Source of the DNA: Obelidium mucronatum
Lineage: Eukaryota > Chytridiomycota > Chytridiomycetes > Chytridiales > Chytriomycetaceae
DNA length: 64,000 nt
Direction: 5' to 3'
Assembly: GCA_025765595.1 (NCBI GenBank)
Contig: JAIVFH010000022.1
Location: forward strand, 186,001-250,000
Made by a program: the position numbers and the translations under genes. Of this stretch, positions 43,440 through 55,239 are shown in pieces. Position 1 is the first letter of the stretch. Every line of letters starts with the position of its first letter. The notes beneath the pieces are model-generated. The model was not told the DNA's origin. It saw only the letters and a list, made by a program, of their open reading frames with translations, and made no database searches.

Positions 43440-45075
43440 ATGCTCGGTCACTCTCCTGGAAAGCTACGCTTCATGCGAGTCTTTGCCTTTGCGCTTCATT
43501 CTGTTCCGTTGATTGCAACTGTTTTCGCTCTTGTGCTTGTTGTTTCTCCCGCATCCAATCTCAACACAAAGTTCTCCATCTGGAACTTCAAGACGATCAC
43601 TTGGCCTTCGCTTCTCTCTGTCTACATCCACATTGAGGTTCTGTTTCTGATTCACTTTTTGTCTCACTACATCAAGTTGCAAGGTCGACAGGCTGCCCCT
43701 ATTTTATCAAAATCCGATCGTGAAAGGGTTTGGACACGTATCTTGGCTTTTCCTGATGTCAAACAGTTTTTCTTGGGATGGTTCTATTGGACCAAATCAC
43801 AAAGAAGACTCACTGAGGATGAGTTTGATTGTATCCAAAAGGATAATATCAGTGACTGGTGCGTTATATTCCGCCATTTCCCTACAAAAACCTCATGTTA
43901 TTTTTTTCCGTCGTTCAAGGCTTGCTTGGGCAATGTTCAGTGTCCCATCTTACGACCCCTTGAATATCGATCAATTCAAGGAAGTTGAGGATATCTTGCT
44001 GCAACTTGAGTCGCTGAACATCAAGTTCAAGCCTGGTCGCAATATGACGATATCAGCAACAATGTTGAACCATAACCCAGTGAAAGCCTATCCTAAACCG
44101 TTTCTGTTCTACGTAGTCATGAAGGCATTTGAATGTGTAGAGTTCTGGGCCTTGACGTGTTTTGGATTTGACAAGCTGGCCATTGGAGAAATCACTTACT
44201 GGGTGCGAAACTCGCCCAACAAAACGTCTGTTTTGAAAAATACGCACCATGTTCCTATAGTATTTATTCATGGTCTTGGTGTGGGCCTGCTGCAGTATAT
44301 TCACTTTGTTTACTGTCTCAAGTCAAGTCAATCGTCGCGTACAATCTTCCTTGTTGAGCTTCCATACGTATCTATGCGCTTTGTGGAGCATGTTCCTTCT
44401 GTGGAGGAAACGGTAGCCGGGATTGAAGGATTGCTGGAATTTCATGGTTTTCAAAAGGCACATATCGTTGGTCATTCGTGGGGAACAGCAGTGTGGGTAT
44501 TTGCTGATTCAAACGATTCCACTTCTTATATGATTGGTTTTTTTTATTTATTATTCTTTAATTTTCAGGGTTTCTTGGATGATCAAGTATTCAAAGTATA
44601 CTGTTTCCAGTGTCCTGTTGGACCCAATTGTATTTTTGCCAATCACACCAGACCTGGCCTTCAATTTCGTGCATAGACGGCCTGGACATAACACGGATAC
44701 TGTCAGAGCTAATGAATTCATTGTTCACTGGTTGCTCTCTCGTGAATTGCACATCTCTCATGTAATCTCTCGTCATTATTGTTGGCATCACAATCTTTTG
44801 TGGCCAGACGAGCTGCCAAAGTATCATCACGTTGTTGGAAGCAGTCAAGATATGTTGATTAATGGGCAGATGCTGGCCAAATGTGGGTTTTTTTTTTCTG
44901 TAAAAGACAAAGATATCTGAAGGAACAAAATATAGATCTCGAAACAAACCACGTCGAACACACAATGTTTGACGTGGACCACGGATCTTTTTTGATCATG
45001 CCAGATATACAATCTGATATCATTGCCCTCATTGGGCGAGTCTGTGATGCCGCAGACCCAGAAGTTTCTCCATAA
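43440..45075 (+). CDS. membrane-linked alpha/beta hydrolase, array copy B
   Basis: Exons 43440-43858, 43920-44492, 44569-44882 and a last exon from about 44920. The N terminus MLGHSPGKLRFMRVFAFALH matches copy A in layout. Catalytic region: VFIHGLGVGLLQY, VGHSWGTAV (Trp beside the nucleophile instead of Leu) and FDVDHGSFLIMPD. Three of the introns of copies A and D are absent (before FIHG, after LAF, and within SRHYCW). The last junction near 44883-44920 is out of phase by one base, perhaps another assembly error. The copy starts about 200 bp after copy A. Confidence 0.82.
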
Positions 45076-45226
45076 TCTTCAGCCATCAGTTTTTTTTTCC
45101 TTCATATATTGCACTTTGGGGATTTTATCATATCCCAATAAAATTCGTTTCTGGCGTGCCCAACAAGTTTGACAGGTTTTAAAATTTTTGGAAGTTCCTT
45201 TCTTCCGAACCCTGCAAGAGCCCAAA

Positions 45227-47272
45227 ATGCCAATCGGCCACTCACTCCCCAAGCTTATTGCAGTTCGGACAACTACATTCTGCCTGGATGCAATCCCAGT
45301 GCTAGCAGTTGCACTCACCTTACACGGGCTCTTCCAAATGGTATCATCAGATGTGACAGCCCATGAGTACAACAAGACCAGACCAGCCAACTCAACCTTT
45401 CTTGCCTGGATCCACGGAATGCTGCCAGCCTATCTGAGCATAGAAACTGCATTCTTTGTGTACTTTCTTCTTCAGCACAAGCGACTGCAGGAGCCGTCCC
45501 AACCGCCTGTCATGTCACTGGTTGATCGTGGAAAGACCTTTTACCGGGTTCTAGACACGAGCGGGAACAAGTTTGAGGAGTTCTTTAGCGGCTGGTTCTA
45601 TTGGAACTCAAGCAGGCGGCAGCTGAGTCCTGCCGAGCTGCATGTTATCCGTAGGGACAATATCCGGGACTGGTGAGTGGTGTGGAAGGTGGCTCATTTT
45701 TGAGGGGTGGCACCAACCACCCAATTTCCAAAAGTGGTCAGCTGATCGCCAGAAGGAAAAAAGAAGGATTGTTTAACCACCACACCCCCCCCCTCTCTCA
45801 TCCAATCAGGCTAGCGTGGTCCTTCTTTTCAGTTCGCTGCTACGATGATCTGTCCCACGATGCAGAAAGCGTATCAGAGTTGAACGGGTATATTGCTGAC
45901 ATGGAAATGATGAAAAACCTCAAGATCCAGCCAGGCAGGAATCCAGACATTTCGCCAGTGATTCTCAATTACAACCCCATTGTTGCAAAACCAAAGCCTT
46001 TGGCATTATACCTCTTTATTTGGGGGCTTGAATTTTGCGGGTATCTGACAATGTCGCTTCTTGGATTCACGAGAATGACTCCTGCTGATCGTCCATACCA
46101 TATCGATAACGACTCTGAAGCCAGCTTGAATTATTGGTACTATATCCCCAGAACGGCAAACAATACAACAGCAGCAGCAACAGCCACGACCACCACCTCT
46201 TCAGACTCAACAGCCGACAAACTCCCTGTTGTATTCCTCCACGGAATCGGATGCGGGCTCTTTCAATACGTGATTTTCATCTACTCGATCCTATCACAAA
46301 CCGAATACTCACGCCCAGTCTTTGTTCTTGAATTCCCACACGTTTCAATGCGCCTTGTTGACCACGTTCCATCCACCGAACAAACCGTGAGCGAGATTGA
46401 ATCCATGCTTGACGCGCATGGGTTCTCCAAAGCGCATATTATTGGCCATTCGCTGGGTACAACTGTTGCCGCGTGGATGGTCAAGTATTCAAAGTATTCT
46501 GCATCACTTACGCTTTTGGATCCTGTTGTGTTCATGTATTTGTTGCCGTCTCTTGCCTTTAGTAAGTTTGCTTTTTTTTTTTTTGTTTTTCCTCACGCTT
46601 TTTAAAACTTAAAAAAAAAAAAGGCTTTATCCTTCGAAAGCCTGGCCACAACACAGATACAGTGAAAGCCAATGAATATTTATTATACTGGCTATGCGGA
46701 CGAGAACTATACACAGCCAACGCCATATGTCGACACTTTCGATGGCACCATAACCTCCTTTGGCCGGACACACTCCCAAAACACCACCACGTGGTTGTAG
46801 GGAAACAAGATTTCCTGTTTGATGGAGGCGCTGTTGCTGAATGTAAGACAAAAAAAAAAGGAGGGATGAAGAAAACCCCCCCACTTTTTTTTTTTTTTTT
46901 TTTTTTTAATTTTAATTTTTAATTTTTTTTTTTGGTGTAGATTTGAGTGAACATGCAGTCTCGCATAAACTCTACGACATTGGTCACGGTGGATTCATGC
47001 TCAGACCGAGTATCAACAAGGAAATCGTGTCCACAATCAACAAAATGTTTATCGCTGCCGACTTTGATGTTGCCCAACAACAACAACAGCAACAACAAAG
47101 CAACAGCAACACGGGTGGTGTAATCAACATCACCACCATCAAAAACAACAACAACAACAGCAGCAAAAACAACAACAGCAAAAGTATCGAAAGCAGTAAA
47201 ATTGGTACCACACGCAGTACCACCGCCGCGAATGCTGGTCTTCGAAAGTCCCCACGCAAACGTCGTGCGTGA
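45227..47272 (+). CDS. membrane-linked alpha/beta hydrolase, array copy C with Q/N-rich tail
   Basis: The ATG at 45227 (MPIGHSLPKLIAVRTTTF) matches copy A and is preferred. Exons 45227-45672, 45810-46561, 46624-46842 and 46941-47272. Core motifs: VFLHGIGCGLFQY, IIGHSLGTTV and the His region YDIGHGGFMLRPS. A Thr/Ala-rich loop (NNTTAAATATTTTSSDST) is inserted before the oxyanion strand. After the conserved end the protein carries an extension of Gln and Asn runs finishing in RKSPRKRRA, a basic cluster not present in the other copies. Introns are retained at different places than in copy B. Confidence 0.83.
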
Positions 47273-47454
47273 CCGAGACCGAGCCCCGAAAAAAAAAATG
47301 GCGATAATAAGAGTAATAATAACAACAGTTTTATAAGAGAAAAAAATATATCAAGCAGTATACCGTGTTCGTTAAGTAATAAAAGATGTAGATGATCATT
47401 TTTTGAGGTACCAACTCCCCCCCCCACTTCCCGTGCCTGCCACTTTGCAAAAAT

Positions 47455-49809
47455 TCAATCGGCAGACATACTCATTTGATTATCAAAAGAGCTACTAATA
47501 TAATCAATATCACTATCCCGACCACCAACCACACCGCCCCCGACGATATCATCTTCCTCCATCCACTCATTATATCCTGGCTCTATAATGCTCTTTGACA
47601 TGATCAAATGACACGGATCAAACGGGAAAAACGCCTCCAAACACGCTGTTCCAATGGTATCTTGTGATGTCGACGCCGTGTATTGGAATTCCCCGGCCAT
47701 TGTCGAAGTCGTTGTCAGTACTGTATTTTGTTGCTGTTGTTGTTGCTGCTTCAAAACAGATTCTTGAACATACGACATTTGATTTGATGTTATCGGTGTC
47801 GTAGTTGTCGTTGTTGTGGTTGTTGTTGGGGTGGTTATAGAGTCTGGGGTTTGAACGTCCGTTGGAGAGTAGTAGTGAGCTGATGGATTTGTAAATGACT
47901 GAGTGCTATTGTAGGCACTGTTGTTGGTTAGAGTATTTGTTGTCAATCGAATGGCTCGAACGGGTTGCGGCGGTGGAGGTCGGAGGGTATTTGCGCTGGT
48001 TGAATTCGTCAAGACGGGCCGTTGCTGGATGTGGGTATAACAGTACAACATATCAAGCTTATGTGTAATTCGAGCAAACTCGGCAACAACGGATTTTGTG
48101 CACACCTTTATATACATATTTTGATTAAATCAAAAAAAAATTGTATAAAAAACTGAAAATCTTTTTTTTTTCAAATACCTTCAAAGGATGAAATCGAGAC
48201 TGAACTAGTTTCTGAAATCCATTCATTTCAACGGGAAGTCTGCCATACTCTATATTTCGGCCATCGTTTAATGAGTCATCCCCACCCACCCCAGCCGCAG
48301 CAACAATCTCTCTCCATCTGAAGCAAAAGACATATAACAACGCTTGAATGACGGCATAAAAGCACGCGTGTGTTTTCCCTCCATCCAATACCCCACCCGT
48401 TTTAACACTCGATTCGTTTTCGTCAACATATGTCAAGGCCCATCCATTCAGCATTTTGAGACAATATAGTACCGCTTCGATTTCAACAAATTTCGCACGG
48501 GCAACAAAGCTAGAGAGGTATGCACTCGCAGCAACACGGATAATCGCAGGACTTGACGTGTCAAACGTTTTTTGGGCCAACAAAACAAGAAAGGATTCGG
48601 TACATTTAGAAGACATGCTGCATGCATGAAAGTAGAGAAATTGCACGTATTTGCATTGGTGTGTAGGGAGGATTGTTCTTTCAAAGATTTGAAGTAGGAC
48701 CGAAAAGAATTCAAGGGCTTCCTCGCGTGTTTCAGACTGATTGATACTCTTTGCAGAGGCTGTTCGTGATTTCAAGTCATTTGTTGAAGAGGAACCATTC
48801 TGCGCCGATAACGGAGGTGGAGAAAAAATAAGCGTGATTTGGCCGAGAAGGTAATGAATAATGGAATCTAGTTTTCCCGACATTATTTTAAAGTCAGAAA
48901 CAACGAGTGGCGGCGGTGCATCGTCATCTTCATCCGATTCTTCTTCGGAATCATCTTCGTCCGAGTCTTCGTCAGAACTACTAAAGTTGTCTGTTCTGTC
49001 TTCAGAGCCTCGTTGTCGACGATCGTCGTCGTCGTCATCGAGTTGCAATTCATCAGGAATAGTGCCAACGCGGCCTGCCGTTGCAAAGGTCTTTGGCGAC
49101 ATGAAGGAGATTGATTCTCTGTCGTGGCCCACGGCATCAATATCAAAGCAGTGTGCAAGCACTTGATTGTAGTCTTCTTCGCTCAAGTCGTCCAGCGCCG
49201 ATTGGATCTCCACCTGTGTGTGGAGTTTGAGAGTCACTTGAGTCACTTGTGACACCACGACAAGTTAGGAGAACGTACATCAATCTGCGTGGCGCGGTCG
49301 ATCGCGAGGGCCCAGACGGAGTTTCTTAGCACGGGGGCGTACGAAACGATGCGGAACAGGTTCTTGAGATACCACATCTGGTCGAGCACGTTCTCGGACT
49401 TGTGCGGAAAGGCGTCGCTCAGCATTGCGTGCATGAACGACGGGCCGGATGGAATCAGACGGATGACGGCGTGCAGCACGTGGTGGATGCGGTCGTACTT
49501 TGCGGAGCGGGCGGCGGGCGAGTCGGCGGCGGCGGCGGCCAGCGTCTGAACGAGCGCGAGCACGACGGGCCGCACGAGCAGCGCGTGCGCCGAGACGAGG
49601 TTCTCGAGCAGCTGCGCGTACGCCGCGAGCGCGTCGGCGTCCGCGTCGGCGGCGTCGTCCGCGTCCGCGTCCAGCCACGCGCGGCACCGCAGCACCGCGT
49701 CGACCGTCGGCCGCGCCGCCTCGCCGCCCAGCTGCGACACGTTGTCCGACAGTCCGCGCAGCCACGCAACGAGCGCGCGTCCGGACAACCCGGCGGTGTT
49801 GGCGTCCAT
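47455..49809 (-). CDS. RRN3: Rrn3/TIF-IA, RNA polymerase I initiation factor
   Basis: Exons 49279-49809, 48179-49213 and 47455-48105, in phase. HEAT-like N-terminal repeats are encoded by very GC-rich DNA (about 49480-49800). The middle contains an acidic Ser/Asp loop (DNFSSSDEDSDEDDSEEESD), as in Rrn3, then THQCKYVQFLYFHACSMSSK, CTESFLVLLAQKTFD, VLYCLKMLNGWALTYVDENE and HACFYAVIQALLYVFCFRWR. The family-specific C-terminal box reads LEAFFPFDPCHLIMSKSIIE with PGYNEWMEED. Rrn3 links Pol I to the rDNA promoter. It lies inside the hydrolase array on the opposite strand, 74 bp from the copy D start. Confidence 0.92.
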
Positions 49810-49883
49810 TTGTTTGGATTTTTTCTTTCTTTTTTTTTTCTTACTTTCTTTCTTCTATATACCAATAATTAATTTAATATTCC

Positions 49884-51922
49884 ATGAACTGCGCCATTGC
49901 CCTGCTGTATGTCGCCACAATGGCCGTCGACGCGCTTCCGGCAGTTGCGCTCTTGTTCTCTCTCAGGCAGCTGCACGCCCTACTGTCTGCATCCATCTTG
50001 AACCACGACAACGACAACAACAACAACAACAACTTTGCCATCAACAACAACAACAATGACGCGACCAGCTCTAAAATATCTGTCTTGTCGCTATACCTGA
50101 ACATTGAAGCCGCATTCCTCATTTACTTTGTTCTGCAGTTCTACCGTCTCCAGAAACCCATCCCGCCCGCCTCAATCACTTGCCCGCTTGAACGAAAGAG
50201 AATTCTCTCGAATGCTTTGGAATCTACTATCGCGCCTTCTTGTCATTCTACTTCTTCTTCGTTGAACTCCGATTCTTCTCGTTCAATCATTCCGATCGAC
50301 AGATTTACCGCTTTTTTTGCTCCGTGGTTTGTTAATTCATCAAATTCTCTAGCCATCCCATTGTCTCCATCAGAGTTTCATTTGATTCGTAGAGATAACT
50401 TTCGTGATTGGTGAGTTTTACCGCCGCAGGCGGTGTATTTTTTGTTTTTTCAGTCTAACCGTCGTAGACGGATCCTGACGGTACAAACAATGTCTCTTTT
50501 TTTTATTGTCTTCCATCTTTTTAATCAAGTCCTTATCCTCATCTCTGTTAGGTTTGCGTGGCTCCTCTATTCATCCAGAGACTTCAAACAACTACACGAA
50601 ACCTCACCAGACTTGAGCAAAGAACTAGACTCTTTCCTCGTCGAATTCGAAACGCGTAAAAAAATTGTCATACAGCCTGGCAGAAACAAGGAAATTGAAC
50701 CAGTCATTTTGAGCTACAATCCTGTCAATGCATACCCAAAACCTCTTGCTTTTTATGCTTGCATTAGTCTTGTCGAATCAATTGGACATTTGCTTTTTTC
50801 ATTTTTGGGGTTCAAGAGGATTGTTTCGAGGGATCGGCGTTATGTGTTTCATCCTCTTGATCCTGACACGGATGTTCATTACTGGGTCTTGCAGCCACTA
50901 AAGAAGAAAGAGGCTGTTTCTACAAGCGAAAAGACACTTCCCATTGTGTATGTTTTAATTCTTGAACTTTTTTTTTCCATAACCTATATATTGTATTTTT
51001 CTTAGATTTTTTCATGGAATTGGTTGCGGTTTATTCCCATACATCAACTTTGTAATGGAAATGTCCAAACTATCACCAAACACCACAATCTTTCTGGTGG
51101 AGCTGCCTCACGTTGCAATGAGATTTGTAGAACGAGTTCCTTCAATGGAACAAACGGTTTCTGAAGTAGAGAATATGCTCGATATGTTTGGATACAAGAA
51201 AGCAATGGTTGTTGGTCATTCTCTGGGTTCTGCTTCGTTGAGTTTTTTTTTTTTTTGATTCTTCCTTTTTTTCATGTCCAAGTTTGAGTGTATTTACTTT
51301 GATTTATGAAGGGCTGCTTGGATGATCAAGAATTCAAAATACGTTGTTGCCAGTGTTTTGTTGGATCCAATTGTCTTTTTGACACTGCATCCCTCCCTTG
51401 CATATAGTTGAGCTCTCTCTCTCTTTCTTTGAATATTTCTTCTAACATTTGACTAGATTTTGTACACCGTCATCCTGGCCGAAACACGTCTTCTTTGAAA
51501 GTAAATGAAATCATGATGCACTGGCTTTGTTCTCGAGAACTTCATATCTCTTACACAATTTCACGACGTAAATATGCTCACTATTTGTCAAGGTGTCGCA
51601 AGTTTTTGCTTAAATAGATATAAAACAAACAGACTTTATCTGGCACCAATCAATTCTATGGGCAGACGACCTTCCCAAGAATCATCATGTTGTAATTAGT
51701 CGTAAGGACCTTCTTGTCGATGCAAGAGTGATTGAAGATTGTTTGTACTTTTTTTTTATTTTTTTATTTCATCTTGCATGTTGAATTTTTTTCAAATGGT
51801 TAGATTTCTTGAAGCACGGTGTTTCGTATTCTGCATTTGATCTTGATCATGGCGAGTTTTTATTCACACCTCAAGTCCAGACAGAGATTTGCGGCCATAT
51901 TGCACGCCGATGTGTGTTGTGA
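49884..51922 (+). CDS. membrane-linked alpha/beta hydrolase, array copy D
   Basis: Seven exons: 49884-50410, 50552-50947, 51006-51236, 51312-51406, 51457-51567, 51633-51740 and 51804-51922. The intron set equals that of copy A. Motifs: FFHGIGCGLFPYINFVMEMS, VVGHSLGSA, VLLDPIVFLTLHPSLAY and FDLDHGEFLFTPQ, ending RRCVL. An Asn/Asp run sits between the first two membrane segments and a Ser-rich insert follows the second. It is separated from copy C by RRN3, which implies the array was split or RRN3 was the original neighbour. Confidence 0.85.
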
Positions 51923-52095
51923 TGGGTGAAAAGAAGCCAGAGTTTTGCTTCTTGTGTTTATTTATTATTATTTATTCTTTTATATAAATAATTGTTACAT
52001 AATTATTATAGTTTATCTATTTATTTTTTCGGGTTTTGCGGCACAAGTCCACCCAATTTGAGCCAATTTGTTTCTTGACCACGTTTCCCTGCTGC

Positions 52096-52102
52096 TATAA
52101 AA
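52096..52102 (+). promoter_or_regulatory. TATA box (TATAAAA) of the LRR gene
   Basis: A clean TATAAAA 61 bp upstream of the preferred ATG at 52163; spacing suits a transcription start near 52125-52130. Confidence 0.6.
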
Positions 52103-52162
52103 TCAGCCCGAGCTTCCCCTGCACCCGAAACATCAGTGTCCAAGAAAAAAGAACACACAGTA

Positions 52163-54322
52163 ATGCAACGTATTACCAAGAGGACGATCGAAACAACTGT
52201 CACCAAGTTGGTAGATTCTGTTGAAACGGTAGTGCGCACTACTACCGAAGTTCACTACGCTCCAAAGCCAGTGGACGATGCCGCACCGCGGTCAAAAGAG
52301 ATTGCATCTTCTGGCCCACAAGACGGATCAGTCGAAGAGACTCCAGAGACAACACCAGAAGAAGCAGACCAAGAACACCAACAACAACAACAACAAGAAG
52401 CAGACAAAAGCGCCGAAGAGCTCAAGCCAACCGGTATCATGGTTGGACCTCCCGAAGACTGCGAACCCATCGACGCATACGTCACATTTGCCACGGAGCT
52501 GGCCCAGCAAAAGAACTGCGAGCTGCTCTTCCTCTACCAAACATCCCGCGAGTACTTGGACGCCACCTTGGAAATGAAGTTCCCAAACGCCCTCAAACTC
52601 AAAGTCTACGACGTGGACGACTTCACCGACGCTGATCTGGACCGCCTGCTGGAAAACATGCCAAAGCTGCAAATCCTGCGGACTCGCAATGTACCCCTCC
52701 TCCAAGACCTAAACCCGCGAGTCAAGGAACTGAGAGAAAACGCAATCAAGGAAGGCCCCGAAGTATCATCAACAATCGTTGTCCCACCTCCCGATGCATG
52801 CGCTCCGTTGGACGAGTTCACTGTGGAAATGAACCGCATCAGCAACGTCCAAGGCTCCGTAAAACTCACAATCAACCGCGCTTCCCGCGAATACCTCGAC
52901 GTGGTCCTTGGCATCAAATTCCCCCACATGCGGACCCTCTGCATCTACGACTTGGCGGAGTTCACAGACACTGACTTGGTGACCCTCTTGTCCAACTTTA
53001 CAGACTTGGAGGAACTCAAGTTGGAAGGCAACCCCTTGGTCACTGACATCAAACCACTTACCGCATTCAGCTCAACACTCAAAGACCTTGCCATCTCCGA
53101 TTCAGACAACCTCACAGACTTTGAACCTCTCAAAGAACTCTCTCACCTCGTCCGTCTCAACTTGATCCGCACGAAAATCACAGACCTGTCGCTTCTCGCG
53201 GGGCTCAAGGAGCTACGGCAATTACGGCTGTACCTTTCAACCGCCATTGATTTGGACGGCGGGGACGAGGATGCCACTGGATTCCGTAATGCGATTCAAG
53301 CTGGGAACCCAGCGTACGATCCAAACGACCCAATGCCCACTCTACACTTTTTGACTATTTTGGGTCGATTGCCACAAATTTGTAAACTCACGGATATCAA
53401 TGGAAACTCGTTTGCTTGCTTTCGGTCCCTGGAAAACCCTAGGGACTTTGTTACCATCCATTGCGGCGGGGACTTTGGAATGTACGCTGATACGTTGACG
53501 GCAAGTCCGGAACAATTTAGAGATGTTGAGGTTGTTGGGCAGGCTGCTATTGAGGCTGTTCCTGAAGGTGACGAAGGGGTGGAGGTTGTGAATCCCGTGG
53601 TGGATTTAGTGGTGGAGGAGCCTGTGATTGAGGTTTCGTCTGATGCTGTGGTGGCTGGTGCCGCTGACGCCGCTGAGGCAGCTGATGGACCAAGTAATGT
53701 GGCTGATGCGGCTGAGCCGTCACGTGTGATCAACGCCAGTACTACTATCGACGCGAATGAATACTATGATAGAGCAATCGTCATTGATGAAAGTGACGTA
53801 TTTCTGGGAGTGAGTGAAGTGGAGGAGGAGGAGGAGCCTGTGATTGAACTTCCTGCTGATGTTACCGTTTTCGCCGTCAGCAGGTTGGCTGCAGTTGCTA
53901 CGACTAGTGAAACCGTTCCTGTTTCCATTACAGCAGTACCTGACTATGGAACGGCAGTTGGTGTTGTGGAGACTGCACCTGTTTTCATCACAGCAGTGCC
54001 TGACTATGATACGGCGGTTGGTGCTGTTGCTCCATTGGCTGAGATTCCAGCTCCTGACTATGAAACGGTGGTTGGTGCAGTTGAGCCGGTGGCTGTGGTG
54101 TCCTTGATTGTGGAGCCAGCCGCCGAAGTGCCCTTGATTGTGGAGCCAACTGCGGGAGTGCCGATAGTGGAGCCAGCTGCTGAAGTGCCCGTGATTGTGG
54201 AGCTAGCGGCTGAAGAAGTGAATTTATTTGATGTGCCCACTGCCGAAGCGGAGCTGTCTGAAGACGAGCCTCTGATCGAACTTACAGCGGGTGTGGACGC
54301 GAACCTGAAAAATCTCGAGTAA
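52163..54322 (+). CDS. leucine-rich-repeat protein with internal duplication and acidic valine-rich tail
   Basis: Single exon; the ATG at 52163 is preferred (MQRITKRTIETTVTKLVDSV). After a Glu/Gln-rich linker the protein has two related modules, each starting with a PPxxCxPxD motif and containing SREYLDATLEMKFP / SREYLDVVLGIKFP, VYDVDDFTDADLDRLLENMP / IYDLAEFTDTDLVTLLSNFT. LRR units follow (LEELKLEGNPLVTDIKPL, LKDLAISDSDNLTDFEPL, LVRLNLIRTKITDLSLLAGL). The last 250 residues are Ala/Val/Glu-rich with repeats such as AVPDYGTAVG and EPAAEVP. No catalytic motif is visible; a structural or scaffold role is inferred. No family name is assigned. Confidence 0.75.
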   Translation: MQRITKRTIETTVTKLVDSVETVVRTTTEVHYAPKPVDDAAPRSKEIASSGPQDGSVEETPETTPEEADQEHQQQQQQEADKSAEELKPTGIMVGPPEDCEPIDAYVTFATELAQQKNCELLFLYQTSREYLDATLEMKFPNALKLKVYDVDDFTDADLDRLLENMPKLQILRTRNVPLLQDLNPRVKELRENAIKEGPEVSSTIVVPPPDACAPLDEFTVEMNRISNVQGSVKLTINRASREYLDVVLGIKFPHMRTLCIYDLAEFTDTDLVTLLSNFTDLEELKLEGNPLVTDIKPLTAFSSTLKDLAISDSDNLTDFEPLKELSHLVRLNLIRTKITDLSLLAGLKELRQLRLYLSTAIDLDGGDEDATGFRNAIQAGNPAYDPNDPMPTLHFLTILGRLPQICKLTDINGNSFACFRSLENPRDFVTIHCGGDFGMYADTLTASPEQFRDVEVVGQAAIEAVPEGDEGVEVVNPVVDLVVEEPVIEVSSDAVVAGAADAAEAADGPSNVADAAEPSRVINASTTIDANEYYDRAIVIDESDVFLGVSEVEEEEEPVIELPADVTVFAVSRLAAVATTSETVPVSITAVPDYGTAVGVVETAPVFITAVPDYDTAVGAVAPLAEIPAPDYETVVGAVEPVAVVSLIVEPAAEVPLIVEPTAGVPIVEPAAEVPVIVELAAEEVNLFDVPTAEAELSEDEPLIELTAGVDANLKNLE

Positions 54323-54385
54323 GAGAAGGGTGCAGTAGAAATAAAATTCTCAAACGTAAAAATTCTTATTATAGTAGTAGTATCT

Positions 54386-55153
54386 CTATTTCTGTGTTCT
54401 GATGAATTCCCTTCCCAAATGATCCGCGAATCGAATCGGCTCTGGTTGTCGATGCTTTGACACAGCCAAAGTCAACGAAACAGCAGTCTCTAAAGAAACG
54501 CGATGCCCATTTGAAACAAAGACTGGATTCTTTGCTCCATCAACCGATCGTACACCCGCCCCATACACAATTCCAGAGTTGCCAACAATATTCACAAATG
54601 TCCCACCGGCTGTCAAATGCTGCTCGCAGAGTACTTTGACATCTTTCGAGAACACACCGTCGTCTCTTATTTCCAACAAGTTCTTGGCGATCCCAATGGT
54701 TGGCACGTCAGCCAATACACCCACTTGACACGCCACGCCGAATCCACGAGGGTGAAAGACACCGTTTCCATCAATAAAGAGAACTTGGGGAGGCGATGCT
54801 TCGGGGAGCTCCCTGCTCAAGTCCTCCAAGACTTCTTGAATCGCTGGACATTCTCGCATAGCAAGAAATCCTGGGATGTAAGGAAGGGGCAGTTGCACGG
54901 ACTTGACAATGTGGTGAACCAAGGAAAGGGAGGGAAAGGCAAGGACAACCAAGCACACGATCGCTGTTTCGCCGTGGCTTGTGTCTGGCAAGGGTGGGGA
55001 GTCATAGAAGGACACGTCGACACCTGCAATGTACTTCAAGCCTTCGAATGTTTCTGGATTCCATGAAAGATTATGATTGGTAGTGATTGACTTCTTCTTG
55101 AGCTCGGTTTGAGTGTTTGACCATTCCAACTTCAAGTCGTCCAGGTTGGACAT
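54386..55153 (-). CDS. ENDOV: endonuclease V (inosine-specific nuclease)
   Basis: Single exon of 255 residues. Motifs of the family: IAGVDVSFYDSP (first metal-binding Asp), PYIPGFLAMRECP (wedge motif), FIDGNGVFHPRGFGVACQVG (second Asp and the family's DG-G--HPR-FG box), DVPTIGIAKNLL and NPVFVSNGHRVSLETAV. Eukaryotic EndoV cleaves RNA 3' of inosine and sits mainly in the cytoplasm. The full family core is present without truncation. Its start lies 86 bp from the end of LSM7, both on the minus strand; AATAAA at 54341 (plus strand) belongs to the convergent LRR gene. Confidence 0.93.
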   Translation of the reverse strand: MSNLDDLKLEWSNTQTELKKKSITTNHNLSWNPETFEGLKYIAGVDVSFYDSPPLPDTSHGETAIVCLVVLAFPSLSLVHHIVKSVQLPLPYIPGFLAMRECPAIQEVLEDLSRELPEASPPQVLFIDGNGVFHPRGFGVACQVGVLADVPTIGIAKNLLEIRDDGVFSKDVKVLCEQHLTAGGTFVNIVGNSGIVYGAGVRSVDGAKNPVFVSNGHRVSLETAVSLTLAVSKHRQPEPIRFADHLGREFIRTQK

Positions 55154-55239
55154 TTTAAACGAATTTTATAATACACCCTATTATAATCTTGTTTACTATT
55201 ATAATATTGTTTAGAAACACTTTATTGTTTCAAATAAAT

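Noticed and set aside
49289..49872. Several long plus-strand open frames
   Set aside because: Shadows of the GC-rich RRN3 first exon; Arg-rich products without motifs.
52136..52162. Upstream GTG start for the LRR protein
   Set aside because: Non-ATG and only about ten nt past the expected transcription start; the ATG at 52163 suits the TATA box better.
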